The notes below the pieces were generated by a model that did no database searches, had not been told where the DNA came from, and worked only from the letters and a program-made list of their open reading frames with translations. Both the position numbers and the translations under genes were made by a program. 64,000 bases of DNA from Hypomyces perniciosus (taxonomy: Eukaryota; Ascomycota; Sordariomycetes; Hypocreales; Hypocreaceae), in assembly GCA_008477525.1 (NCBI GenBank), contig SPDT01000007.1, forward strand, positions 3,720,001 through 3,784,000. The letters run 5' to 3'. How positions within the stretch are numbered: the stretch's first letter is position 1; each line of letters begins with the position of its first letter. Positions 56,455-64,000 of the stretch are shown here, piece by piece.

Positions 56455-57180
56455 TTAGGCAATCATAGATGAGTCAATGTTGAGGTCGAGGGAGTAGAGG
56501 CTAGAAGCCTTGCTGCTGCTGCCCTTCGGCTCCTCAGAGAGCTCCTCGCCGGTCTGAACGGCTTGCTCAATCGGCGCCACAACAGTGATGGCGGAGGCCT
56601 GCTCAGCAGTGACCTTGTCGGCATTGACTTTTACAGTCACCTCGCCGACGGCCTTATCATCCTCAGATCCGGCCGGTTTGGCTGCGAGTCTATTGATGAT
56701 GGCCATGGACTCAGGGTTACGTTCAGGGGCACTCTCGAGATCCTTGGCTATCTTCTTCTCCCTCTTGAAGAGTCTGGTGAACCAATACCAGGTGTCCTTG
56801 GAAGTCAACTTGGCAACGAGCTTGGGAATGCCCATGACCAGGCTGCAAAACAGATTGGGGATGGCTTGCAAATCTTCTTTGAGCTCGCCGGTGATGTACT
56901 TGCGGCGCATGTCGACCAGGACGACGGCGATGAAGAAGCTGAAGAAGACAGCGATGAGGGCGTAGCAGATTATTTCGGCTGTCATTTCGTTGTTGCCCAC
57001 GTTATAGGCGGTGTTATTGGCCTCGGAAGAGTTGAAGGACACAGTTGTGGCATTGACAGGGTCAAGGGGCAGGTCTGTGGCATCGAGGACAACAGATGAC
57101 ACCAAGGACTTCGCTGTGCTGTTCAAGGCTGCGGCATTGGCGGCTGTGATGTTCAGGAATCTCGACATTGCGTTGGCCAT
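56455..57180 (-). CDS. Single-pass membrane protein of unknown function
   Basis: An intronless 241-residue frame. The N-terminal 65 residues are rich in Asn-x-Ser/Thr sites (FLNITAAN, ALNSTAKS, PVNATTVS, FNSSEANNTA), suggesting a glycosylated lumenal or extracellular face. One strong membrane helix follows (about residues 72-90, IICYALIAVFFSFFIAVVLV), then a basic stretch (DMRRKYITGELK) that would make the rest cytosolic. An amphipathic, aromatic section (DTWYWFTRLFKREKK) and a disordered acidic/Ser-rich tail end the protein. I do not recognise a family. Codon use and length argue that it is a real gene; the topology is inferred from the positive-inside rule. Confidence 0.7.
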   Translation of the reverse strand: MANAMSRFLNITAANAAALNSTAKSLVSSVVLDATDLPLDPVNATTVSFNSSEANNTAYNVGNNEMTAEIICYALIAVFFSFFIAVVLVDMRRKYITGELKEDLQAIPNLFCSLVMGIPKLVAKLTSKDTWYWFTRLFKREKKIAKDLESAPERNPESMAIINRLAAKPAGSEDDKAVGEVTVKVNADKVTAEQASAITVVAPIEQAVQTGEELSEEPKGSSSKASSLYSLDLNIDSSMIA

Positions 57181-58107
57181 TGTGGCGATGAGGCTGGTCT
57201 TGACTTGATGTGTGCTTGATCAACGATGGCAGAACAAGTAAGCGAAGAAGCAAGGATGACCTCTCAAATAAATGATGATGAATTAGAGAGACAAGAGACC
57301 AGATGTATGAAATTCTAGAGAAGGGGAAGAAAAAAGAACTTTCCATTATTATGTACTGATTCTGGGATGGGCAACATCGTGGTAAGTTTAGGTTAAACAC
57401 CCCGATCGTGTTTTTGACTTTTTATATCCGCACCACTTCAGAACAATAAGCTTGCAACCTGCTTTGCGCCTTGAGCATACATGAAGTTTATCATGAATGG
57501 CAGAAGTCTATTTGGTGGTTGGAAAGCGAGCTTCAACCGAACCTACTTCCTCCCATAAGGTAGTTGACATCTGAACACTCGATGTAAGCCAATATCAGCA
57601 CCGCGATTTCGCGCATATATTCTTTTTTTTAACAAAAAAAAAAACAATCATGACTTCTTCTATAGCATTTATGATTTTGCCAAATTCAGTTTTCAAGCCA
57701 TCACGTCCATACGTATACTGGTTTGTAGTCTGTAGGTGATCGGTTCACGACACGCTTCCCGCCTGCTTATAAGGCTGTTGCCTTCAAACTATAATCCAAC
57801 TTGGGGAACTCTTGTTTGAAAACCCATAATTCTTTTATAGGAATTTCTTTCATGGGGCCAATTCAGACAAATTACTGGCCTATTATACAGATTAGTTGTT
57901 GCGATACACAGTGAATCTCGCTGTCAAAGAAACCGAGAAATATGCACGTCACTGAACGGCATCACACTCATAACTTCGTCCCCTCCCTCTTTATAACCAA
58001 CTTACTGAGACAGCTGAACTGCTGCAAATCTGTGTTTTCTTATTGACGCTACACCTTTACTGATATCTTAGTATTAAACCATAGCCATTCTCCAACCCAC
58101 CGCTACC
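57181..58107. other. Intergenic; no gene seen
   Basis: About 0.9 kb with A/T homopolymer runs near 57,625-57,645. No coding or RNA feature recognised. Confidence 0.5.
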
Positions 58108-58482
58108 ATGGATTTTCACAAGCAAGCTTCTGCCATTCAAAGAGCAGCAACAAAGAAACAAAAACAACTAGAATCAACCACTGAAGGCTATCGCACGGTT
58201 ATGATCTGCCAAATCCTTCCCACAGACATCGTCACTCTCTAGTCCCTGTGCACGAACCCGGAGCGCATATCACAGTGGTTCTCCCTCATCACTGGCGATA
58301 TCAAGCTCCACGGTAAATACCAGATCCAAGGCAACGCCAGTGGTACTATTCAAGAGTGCGATCCTCTGCTTTTTACGCGCCTATCAAAGAATGGTAATTT
58401 CCTAGTTCAGCTCCCCTTGGTCCATTTCTTTCATGTAGGTAAACATGGATATGATCAATACTACAAAGAGATGACTTCTTAG
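58108..58482 (+). pseudogene. Broken SRPBCC/AHSA1-like gene
   Basis: The frame starts MDFHKQASAIQRAATKKQKQ and continues, after an in-frame TAG at 58,240-58,242, through SLCTNPERISQWFSLITGDI, then KLHGKYQIQGNASGTIQECD. The second part is the N-terminal half of an AHSA1-type START-fold domain (TNPERIxxWFxPxxGDLxxGGxYxxxGNAxGxIxxC). The TAG replaces a position that is normally Trp or Ala-rich helix, consistent with TGG to TAG. The family sequence stops at about 58,390 and the remainder to the next stop (58,480) is unrelated, so the C-terminal half is gone. It is a truncated, interrupted gene; a functional product is very unlikely. Confidence 0.7.
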
Positions 58483-58712
58483 TGTGAGTGACGTGATGGT
58501 GGGGTAACTGTCGGCCCATGATGCTGCAAAGTTACCCCACGTCAATCTCATTCATGAATGGCCTTAACCTCGGCCATGTGAGACGCAACAACAGACCTCA
58601 AGCTGTTCAGTTCACTGCCATCTCTCCAAAAATGCTTCATTATTTCTACCAACATAAAGATACATATTCATAGAATTCACAGTGTCAACACAAGTCAATC
58701 TCCATCATCGTC

Positions 58713-59957
58713 ATGGCACCCTCATCTACCAATGCGCCAGCGCTTCTCCTCCTCCCTCCTCCGCCTCAGCCATCCACTCGCCTCACACTCAACGCTGCAT
58801 ACCGCGCGCCTCTCACAGCAGTCCTCACACGACTCAAGAATGAATTAGCCACAGGTTCCAACTTCAGCTCAGTTCTGGTCATCGCAGTTACCTGTCCCAT
58901 CCTCACTGGTCCCGTACCAAAAGCCAAGTCCGTCCGCTGGAAGACCGCGCAATCGCTCCTAGCAAACATCTACACTCTCATCTCAGTCATCTGTGCCGAG
59001 CGATCCATCGAAACCGCAGGAGGCGGCAGCATAGACACCCGAGTCTTACTCGTCGACCACAAGCACAAGCGATTGTACCAGCGCAACTTCGATGGCGTCT
59101 TTGAAACGAACTGCACTGCTGTCCTGGACCTCGCTTGCTTTGCGTCCACGGTATATCCCTGGAGATCCGTCTTTCACCCCAGCACTGAGGCCGGATATGA
59201 GCTCCTCAACGTATACCTCACCCTCGCAGAGGGCAAGCAAACATTCCTTCAGAATCAGCTCATCGCCGTTGAAGGAGGCCTCAGCATGTCCACCAGCAAA
59301 AGTAACAGCCCAAATCAAGAAGACGTCTCCCAAGGCTACGAAACCACCATTCTAGGCGGCACGTTCGACCACCTCCACCCAGGCCACAAGCTCCTCCTGT
59401 ACACCACAGCCCTCCTCAACAAGATCCCCGGAAAGGACTCGGGGAAACAATCCGTCCTCATTGTCGGCATCTCCGGCGATGAGCTCCTCAAGAATAAGAA
59501 ATACGCCGAGGAGCTGCAGCCCTGGGACACGCGCGTGGATCACATCCTCCTCTTCCTCTCCACCATTTTCAACTCCCCTTCTTCATCAAACACCAACACA
59601 ATTCCCGCGAGTACATCTCCGCACCCGGATGAGCGACAGGCAACGTTTTGCGATGGCGCGGTGCTGGTGCGTTGCGTGAACATACATGACCCCTTTGGCC
59701 CGACTATTACGGAGGAAGACATCGGCGCCATCGTCGTATCGGGTGAGACGCGCAGTGGTGGACAGGCTATTAATGATAGAAGGATAGCGACGGGGTGGAA
59801 GCCCCTGGAAGTGTATGAGATTGACGTTCTGGATGTACGTGATGTGGCGGATGATGACGACAACGATGCCACGACGGCGGAGCACTTCGCGGCTAAGATT
59901 AGTAGCACGGCGATACGGCAGCGCAAGGTGGAAGCGAGGAATAGAGGCTCAAGGTGA
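58713..59957 (+). CDS. CAB4: Phosphopantetheine adenylyltransferase (PPAT), fungal Cab4 type
   Basis: An intronless 414-residue protein. The C-terminal half carries a nucleotidyltransferase fold: TTILGGTFDHLHPGHKLLL (about residues 211-229) with the ATP-binding T/HxGH motif, VGISGDELLKNKKYAEELQP with WDTRVDHI, then IVVSGETRSGGQAINDRR with GWKPLEVYEIDVL, and the KISSTAIRQRK end motif that binds the triphosphate. It converts 4'-phosphopantetheine and ATP to dephospho-CoA, the fourth step of CoA synthesis, in the cytosol. The N-terminal 200 residues form the variable fungal domain seen in such enzymes. A run of Ser/Asn and Asp residues (about 287-300 and 385-390) are loop insertions. Start is the first Met after a stop. 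Confidence 0.9.
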   Translation: MAPSSTNAPALLLLPPPPQPSTRLTLNAAYRAPLTAVLTRLKNELATGSNFSSVLVIAVTCPILTGPVPKAKSVRWKTAQSLLANIYTLISVICAERSIETAGGGSIDTRVLLVDHKHKRLYQRNFDGVFETNCTAVLDLACFASTVYPWRSVFHPSTEAGYELLNVYLTLAEGKQTFLQNQLIAVEGGLSMSTSKSNSPNQEDVSQGYETTILGGTFDHLHPGHKLLLYTTALLNKIPGKDSGKQSVLIVGISGDELLKNKKYAEELQPWDTRVDHILLFLSTIFNSPSSSNTNTIPASTSPHPDERQATFCDGAVLVRCVNIHDPFGPTITEEDIGAIVVSGETRSGGQAINDRRIATGWKPLEVYEIDVLDVRDVADDDDNDATTAEHFAAKISSTAIRQRKVEARNRGSR

Positions 59958-60126
59958 TATCTCCATGATAACTGTGGGGGGTTTCTTTGTCGATTCATAT
60001 CGGCTGGTATTAAGTAGCGTCTCTGGTATCTAAAATCCTTGCATGTGGTGAACATCGTCCCCCTCCTGATCCATATACTCGTACACCTCCATTATTCCCA
60101 TTATTAAGCCCTCAAAGACTGACTAT

Positions 60127-61665
60127 TCAAGGGGCCAAGAAATCGTCAATGTTCACCCTCTCGAAGAAACTAATGTGTCCAAAGCCAACCCAGTACTGCG
60201 CCAATCTGTTGGGACCGATGAGAATCAACTGACTCTCAATGAACTTGTCTATCCCAGAAAATCAGTCTTGGAGCCGAAAGAAAGAAAGAAAGAAAGAAAA
60301 GAAAGAAAAGGGTCTTTGAGTTCTCGACTTACCCCTCAGAAAGCCCGTGGCCGCAACATGCCCTTTGCTCTGAACGACTCTCGATCCAGCAAATGGGGCA
60401 TCCGTGGCCAGTCCAATGTAACCCCCTGGGCCTAAATCATCGGCAATAAATGTGTACTCTCCGCGAGGAACATTAGGGTCGCCGGTCAGCTTGATCGCCT
60501 CCAGGCGTCCCCTGTAGACTCTGGCTTCTAACCTCCTCTGCTCCCACGCCTCGTCCGTTTCAAGCTCTTGACGGATAAGTCCCAGCTCGACATCGGTCGC
60601 TGGGGGGTCGTCGGGCTGATTGATGAGCAGGAACTCACAGCCGTGCCCGGCGTAGTCACCAACCCATATGCCCCTCCAGGGCTTGGTTGGCGTGGGAGTA
60701 TAGAGCACCGGGTCGAGAGTCGAATACGTGATTATTTCCTCTCCAATGTGCACACCTATAGTGCCATTTCCTATCACACTGCCGTGGGCATTGTCACCTT
60801 GGATTTGGAGAGTGCCTGTAAAGCCGCCTGCCTGTCCCATGAGTCCCGGTGGTGCCGGTGTGCCAGCCAGTTCCATCCACTGCCGTATGCGGAATGTCTG
60901 ATCAGAGACCTGGGATCTGCACCGGGGACGATCGTCAGATGATAGGTCGATGGCGGGTTGACCAGACCGAGCTCCAGCAACGTGCTGGAGCGCAGGGACA
61001 GCGGGTGGTGGCCAGACATTCTCATAGGGGTACTCGGTAGTTAGTCTCCTGTCTGCCTCTTCTGGATGCAAGGGCCGTGTAAGAAGAAAGTTGCTAAACA
61101 TGCCACCCAGCCGATCATCCAGGGCCATGGGCATCTCGTCAGCGAAGCGGTTAGCACCGGGCCGTTTGGAGAAGCCCCCGTCCTCCTGCCCGTCTCGGAC
61201 TCGGAACTGCAGGACGGGCTTGTCAAGATGCAGCTTGACCTGCGGCTCGAAGCCGTGGATAATAACGTCGTGGTCTGCAGGCCAATGCTCAAACGTCGTC
61301 CTGCTACTGACGGCAACTAGTTGGTAGCCCTCGATGCAGCCACGCCGCGGATCGTACCGAGCCACAATTAGCTTCCCTGTCAGATCGCGATCGCAGAACC
61401 AGATCTTGTATCTAGGCAAAAACCAGAGGCGATCATGGGTGCCATACAGTTCACGGTAGCCATGACATGGCCCCGAGGTGGTGAGTGTCACACCGGGAAC
61501 GTTTTCCTGGACGCAGCGTTGCCAGTGGAGGTCGGAGAGCGCATGTTTGCGCAGGGCTCGGCATGTAGCAGAAACAGCGGCAAGGTCATAAGCGGAGAGG
61601 TGAGAGAAGATGGCATCGACAAGCTCGGGGGGAATGTTGAAAAATGGCGGAATGGGAGAACTCAA
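60127..61665 (-). CDS. F-box protein
   Basis: Two exons (60333-61665, 60127-60248) with an 84-base intron give 484 residues. The F-box is at residues about 7-52 (FNIPPELVDAIFSHLSAYDL, then AAVSATCRALRKHALSDLHW), the site that binds Skp1 in SCF ubiquitin ligases. The rest has repeated beta-rich segments, for example GYRELYGTHDRLWFLPRYKI, KLIVARYDPRRG and GIWVGDYAGHGCEFLLI, as in a family of fungal F-box proteins with a C-terminal substrate domain. Exon 2 (DKFIESQLILIGPNRLAQYW, then VGFGHISFFERVNIDDFL) is short and easily missed: reading on through the intron gives a false tail of Phe/Ser from its GAAA tract. The target is unknown. It is convergent with the PPAT gene, 170 bases away. Confidence 0.85.
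60276..60310. repeat. GAAA tetranucleotide tract in an intron
   Basis: About eight GAAA units on the plus strand lie inside the F-box gene's only intron, where they give the minus strand a TTTC-rich polypyrimidine stretch upstream of the acceptor site. Likely strain-variable. Confidence 0.85.
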
Positions 61666-61811
61666 GTGCCGATGCTTGTGTTGATGGCGTGAATCTGAAG
61701 TACATGGTCAGTCAAGCCGGAAGAGTCGGTCGTGGGCAAACCCATTGGATAAGCATAGTTTAATATCAAGGGCTATAAAGGAAGAAGGATTTGCCGCGTT
61801 GCGGCTCATTC

Positions 61812-61842
61812 CGATTACAGGATCAAAGGATCAAAGGATCAA
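61812..61842. repeat. GGATCAAA tandem repeat (about 3 units)
   Basis: Three consecutive GGATCAAA-type 8-base units end at 61,842, at the 3' end of the doubtful Ser-rich ORF. Confidence 0.75.
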
Positions 61843-62224
61843 AGGCGCCATGGGGTTGCATACCGTATATTGTAGCGTCATGGCACAGTTGGGTGGTGGT
61901 TGTCCGGCCGCCAGATGACGATGACATGTACACCAATTGTCCACGGCGCCTCAGGCCGGTATCGTTGGGGATGCTAGCCAGTAATTCGAGGTTGCTTTCG
62001 TTCTCAGCGTTGATGCGGCCGTAGTTGGAGGGCGATGTGGTGGCCAAAGTCGGGATAAGGGGTAGAGAATCGCGATCGTGAGATGATGAAGATGAGGTTG
62101 AAGATGGTGAAAATGATGACGATGGCGATGACGATGACGATGACGACGATGCAGCGCTGTCGGGCAAGCAGCAGCGGGCGCAAGGCGCAAGGGGGCCTTT
62201 TTTGCTTACTGGCTGTTCAGCCAT
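61823..62224 (-). CDS. Doubtful Ser-rich ORF
   Basis: An open frame from a Met at 62,224 gives 133 residues with a Ser run (about residues 25-52) encoded by a GAT/GAC-type triplet repeat on the opposite strand, then RINAENESNLELLASIPNDT, then GLRRRGQLVYMSSSSGGRT. The non-repetitive second half looks like genuine protein, but I recognise no family and it lies about 160 bases upstream of the F-box gene start, so it may be part of that gene's leader. An upstream Met at 62,326 would add 34 residues over a CTGG repeat. Confidence 0.3.
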   Translation of the reverse strand: MAEQPVSKKGPLAPCARCCLPDSAASSSSSSSSPSSSFSPSSTSSSSSHDRDSLPLIPTLATTSPSNYGRINAENESNLELLASIPNDTGLRRRGQLVYMSSSSGGRTTTTQLCHDATIYGMQPHGAFDPLIL

Positions 62225-62246
62225 GATGCATACAAGTTGAGCTGAG

Positions 62247-62272
62247 CCACTGGCTGGCTGGCTGGCTGGCTG
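62247..62272. repeat. CTGG tetranucleotide repeat
   Basis: Five to six CTGG/CTGGCTGG units in a row. Confidence 0.8.
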
Positions 62273-62326
62273 ATGAATACCTAACGCAATGGAATCCAGA
62301 ATAGATTGGCGGATTGGAGGCTTCAA

Positions 62327-64000
62327 GATCCCCTCATGGGGCTCGTGGATCGGAGTTATGGACTATGCTTCTCCGTACCTATAGGGGGATGGATCCGAAA
62401 TCGTTGGGCTTTGTCATGGATAATAGGCTCATTAGGTGGGCGATCGGAGGACAACTTTCAAGGTTAGCCGTGACGTTTCCAACCCTGTCTCTGTAATTAG
62501 TGCAGAAGGCCTTTGCACACATCAGATATCAGATAGAAAAAGATATTAGTACTATGCATTTGCTTCGAATGAAGCGGACCCCCCCAAAAAGAAAGCCCGA
62601 GTTTTTTTTTTTCTCCCTTGGTGTTTACTAGTATTAAAAGACTCGTATTTTGGAAATTCGGGAGGCTTCAACGGCAAGGGGTGAAAATAATAATACTACT
62701 ACAAAGTACTCCGTACGAAGTATTATTACTCGCTTCCAAACAAACGGCCTCACCTCCGCCACATATCCACTCTTTCGGCTTCGACCACCATCTCCGTGTC
62801 GTCTCATCCATGTCAATGCTACCGAGCTCTGAGCGCCCGTTACACTAGCACTTGGCTTTTCGGAGCTGTCTGCCGGCGCGAGGACCAAGAAAGATGGTGG
62901 TAAAGGTGTGGTTGGCTAGCCAAGAGGGATATTTGGTGTCAGCAGAGAGTATTGCCGAGCAGATACAAAATGGTCAAACAACAGAGAGCAGATAGACAGA
63001 TCCGTGCATGGCTAGGGTGATCAGCAGACGCGCCAAGCGCTCTTGAAGGTAGCAACTGGTTGGAGCCATGAGGCACGCGTTTGTCATGCCTCTGCTCGTA
63101 TTGGCAAGTCATGAGAGGAGAGAATCGTCTCTCTCAACCCCGCGAATGCACCCACAACGCACTCAAGACAATTGCGTGTAAGCGAAGGATAACGTAACAA
63201 TCGCTGTTGCCAAGTATGTACGGATTACGGAGTGCTACGGAGCACTGCATATGTGCACTGCACCAACAGGTCTTTTTGCTCTCCGTTCCATGCTACCAAC
63301 CTGGCTCTAGCACAGGTGCATGCTCGTACTTCGTCTCTGCACGAGAGAGAGCCCGGCCTCAAAATGGTTTCAGAATAACAACGTAGCTATTTGACGTCGG
63401 CAGCTATGCAGATCTGCTAGATCGACATTTAAGCATCTCACGGGCCGTTTCATCCTGCTTACTTATCCGTCTCGTGTCCCCCTTCTCTGTTGCTGTTGTC
63501 TACCTGCTATAGTTAGCAATAATATTACCCAGCTTCCCGTTGCGGCGGGATCGTGCACTAGTCACCACAACATGAGCTAACGAGCATCTTGCCATGAACA
63601 TGGTGTCATCGAGCACCCGTATGGCCCAGCTACGGAGCAATGTGCATAGGCTCCATGTCTTGGCTTTGCCGGGGCTCTCCGGGGGAGCTGCCAACGAGAT
63701 CCGGTTACCTACCATACTCAGTAGGTGACATTACCGTTGGAGCGGTTGGGAATGGGGGGACGAATCCTTGCAAGGTAGGTAATTTGGACTCCCATCTTCA
63801 GATCTGCCAATATCAGAACCAAGATGACGGTGCTAAACAAGCAGTATCATGCCCATATGTGACATCCCTTTGGAAGTCTGGACTTCTTCATGGCAGGTCC
63901 GATCTTTCAACGGGCTCTTGGTTGACCCCTCGCCCTGTGGGATTGCATTGGAACACCTTGCACTGTTACCTCCATGCCCCAGAATGCTCGGCGGTAATGC
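62327..64000. other. Intergenic to window end; no supported gene
   Basis: Contains dispersed TACTCCGTACGAAGTA (62,705-62,722) and TACGGATTACGGAGT / TACGGAGCA (63,219-63,245) palindromic motifs and an A/T-rich patch near 62,600. No domain, tRNA or splice pattern recognised; ORFs here are short. A gene reading from or into the next segment cannot be excluded. Confidence 0.5.

Noticed and set aside
55934..56458. Open frame of 174 codons, plus strand
   Set aside because: Basic composition comes from AAG/AGA runs; no domain and it overlaps the 3' end of the membrane-protein gene.

Overview
The window reads as a chromosome segment of a filamentous ascomycete (Pezizomycotina). Genes have short (43-106 nt) GT-AG introns. 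There is a fungal zinc-cluster regulator, a UapA-type purine permease, a Cet1-type RNA triphosphatase, Rpn2, JIP5, a GH18 chitinase and a fungal 5S rRNA. The Rpn2 and permease sequences look most like Eurotiales, but order-level placement is only an impression.

The window has two very different halves. Bases 1 to about 25,000 are AT-rich, full of TA dinucleotides, and hold no intact protein gene. Several stretches still translate into recognisable proteins broken by TAA/TAG codons and by Gly-to-Arg, Asp-to-Asn and Pro-to-Leu changes, which is the signature of repeat-induced point mutation (RIP). The relics are: a LINE reverse transcriptase/RNase H, a Pif1-like helicase, a LaeA-like methyltransferase, a large unidentified gene (6.85-9.7 kb), a BCS1-like AAA ATPase, a FluG/DUF3435 zinc-finger tail, an EST1-like protein, a metallophosphoesterase, two unidentified remnants, and a near full-length DUF3435 tyrosine-recombinase-like gene (22.3-24.7 kb, minus strand). 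Between the BCS1 relic and the zinc-finger tail lies an array of 14 dyad-symmetric 12-mers.

The degraded block ends at a pair of 5S rRNA sequences: a 5'-truncated copy at 25,228-25,327 and an intact gene at 25,405-25,523. The DUF3435 relic lies just inside this edge and reads inward, as captain genes do in Starship giant transposons. The block may therefore be a dead Starship-like element inserted at a 5S gene.

Bases 26,000-64,000 are ordinary gene-dense euchromatin: VOC-family protein, MARVEL-like membrane protein, tRNA-Arg(CCG), Zn2Cys6 regulator, secreted PAF-acetylhydrolase-like esterase, secreted glycerophosphodiester phosphodiesterase-like protein, GH18 chitinase, JIP5, a truncated maleylacetate reductase relic, two doubtful ORFs, purine permease, RNA triphosphatase, Rpn2, sulfite oxidase, a single-pass membrane protein, a broken SRPBCC gene, phosphopantetheine adenylyltransferase and an F-box protein. 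The regulator, esterase, phosphodiesterase and chitinase sit together and might act in extracellular lipid and wall turnover; the others are housekeeping genes with no evident shared pathway.
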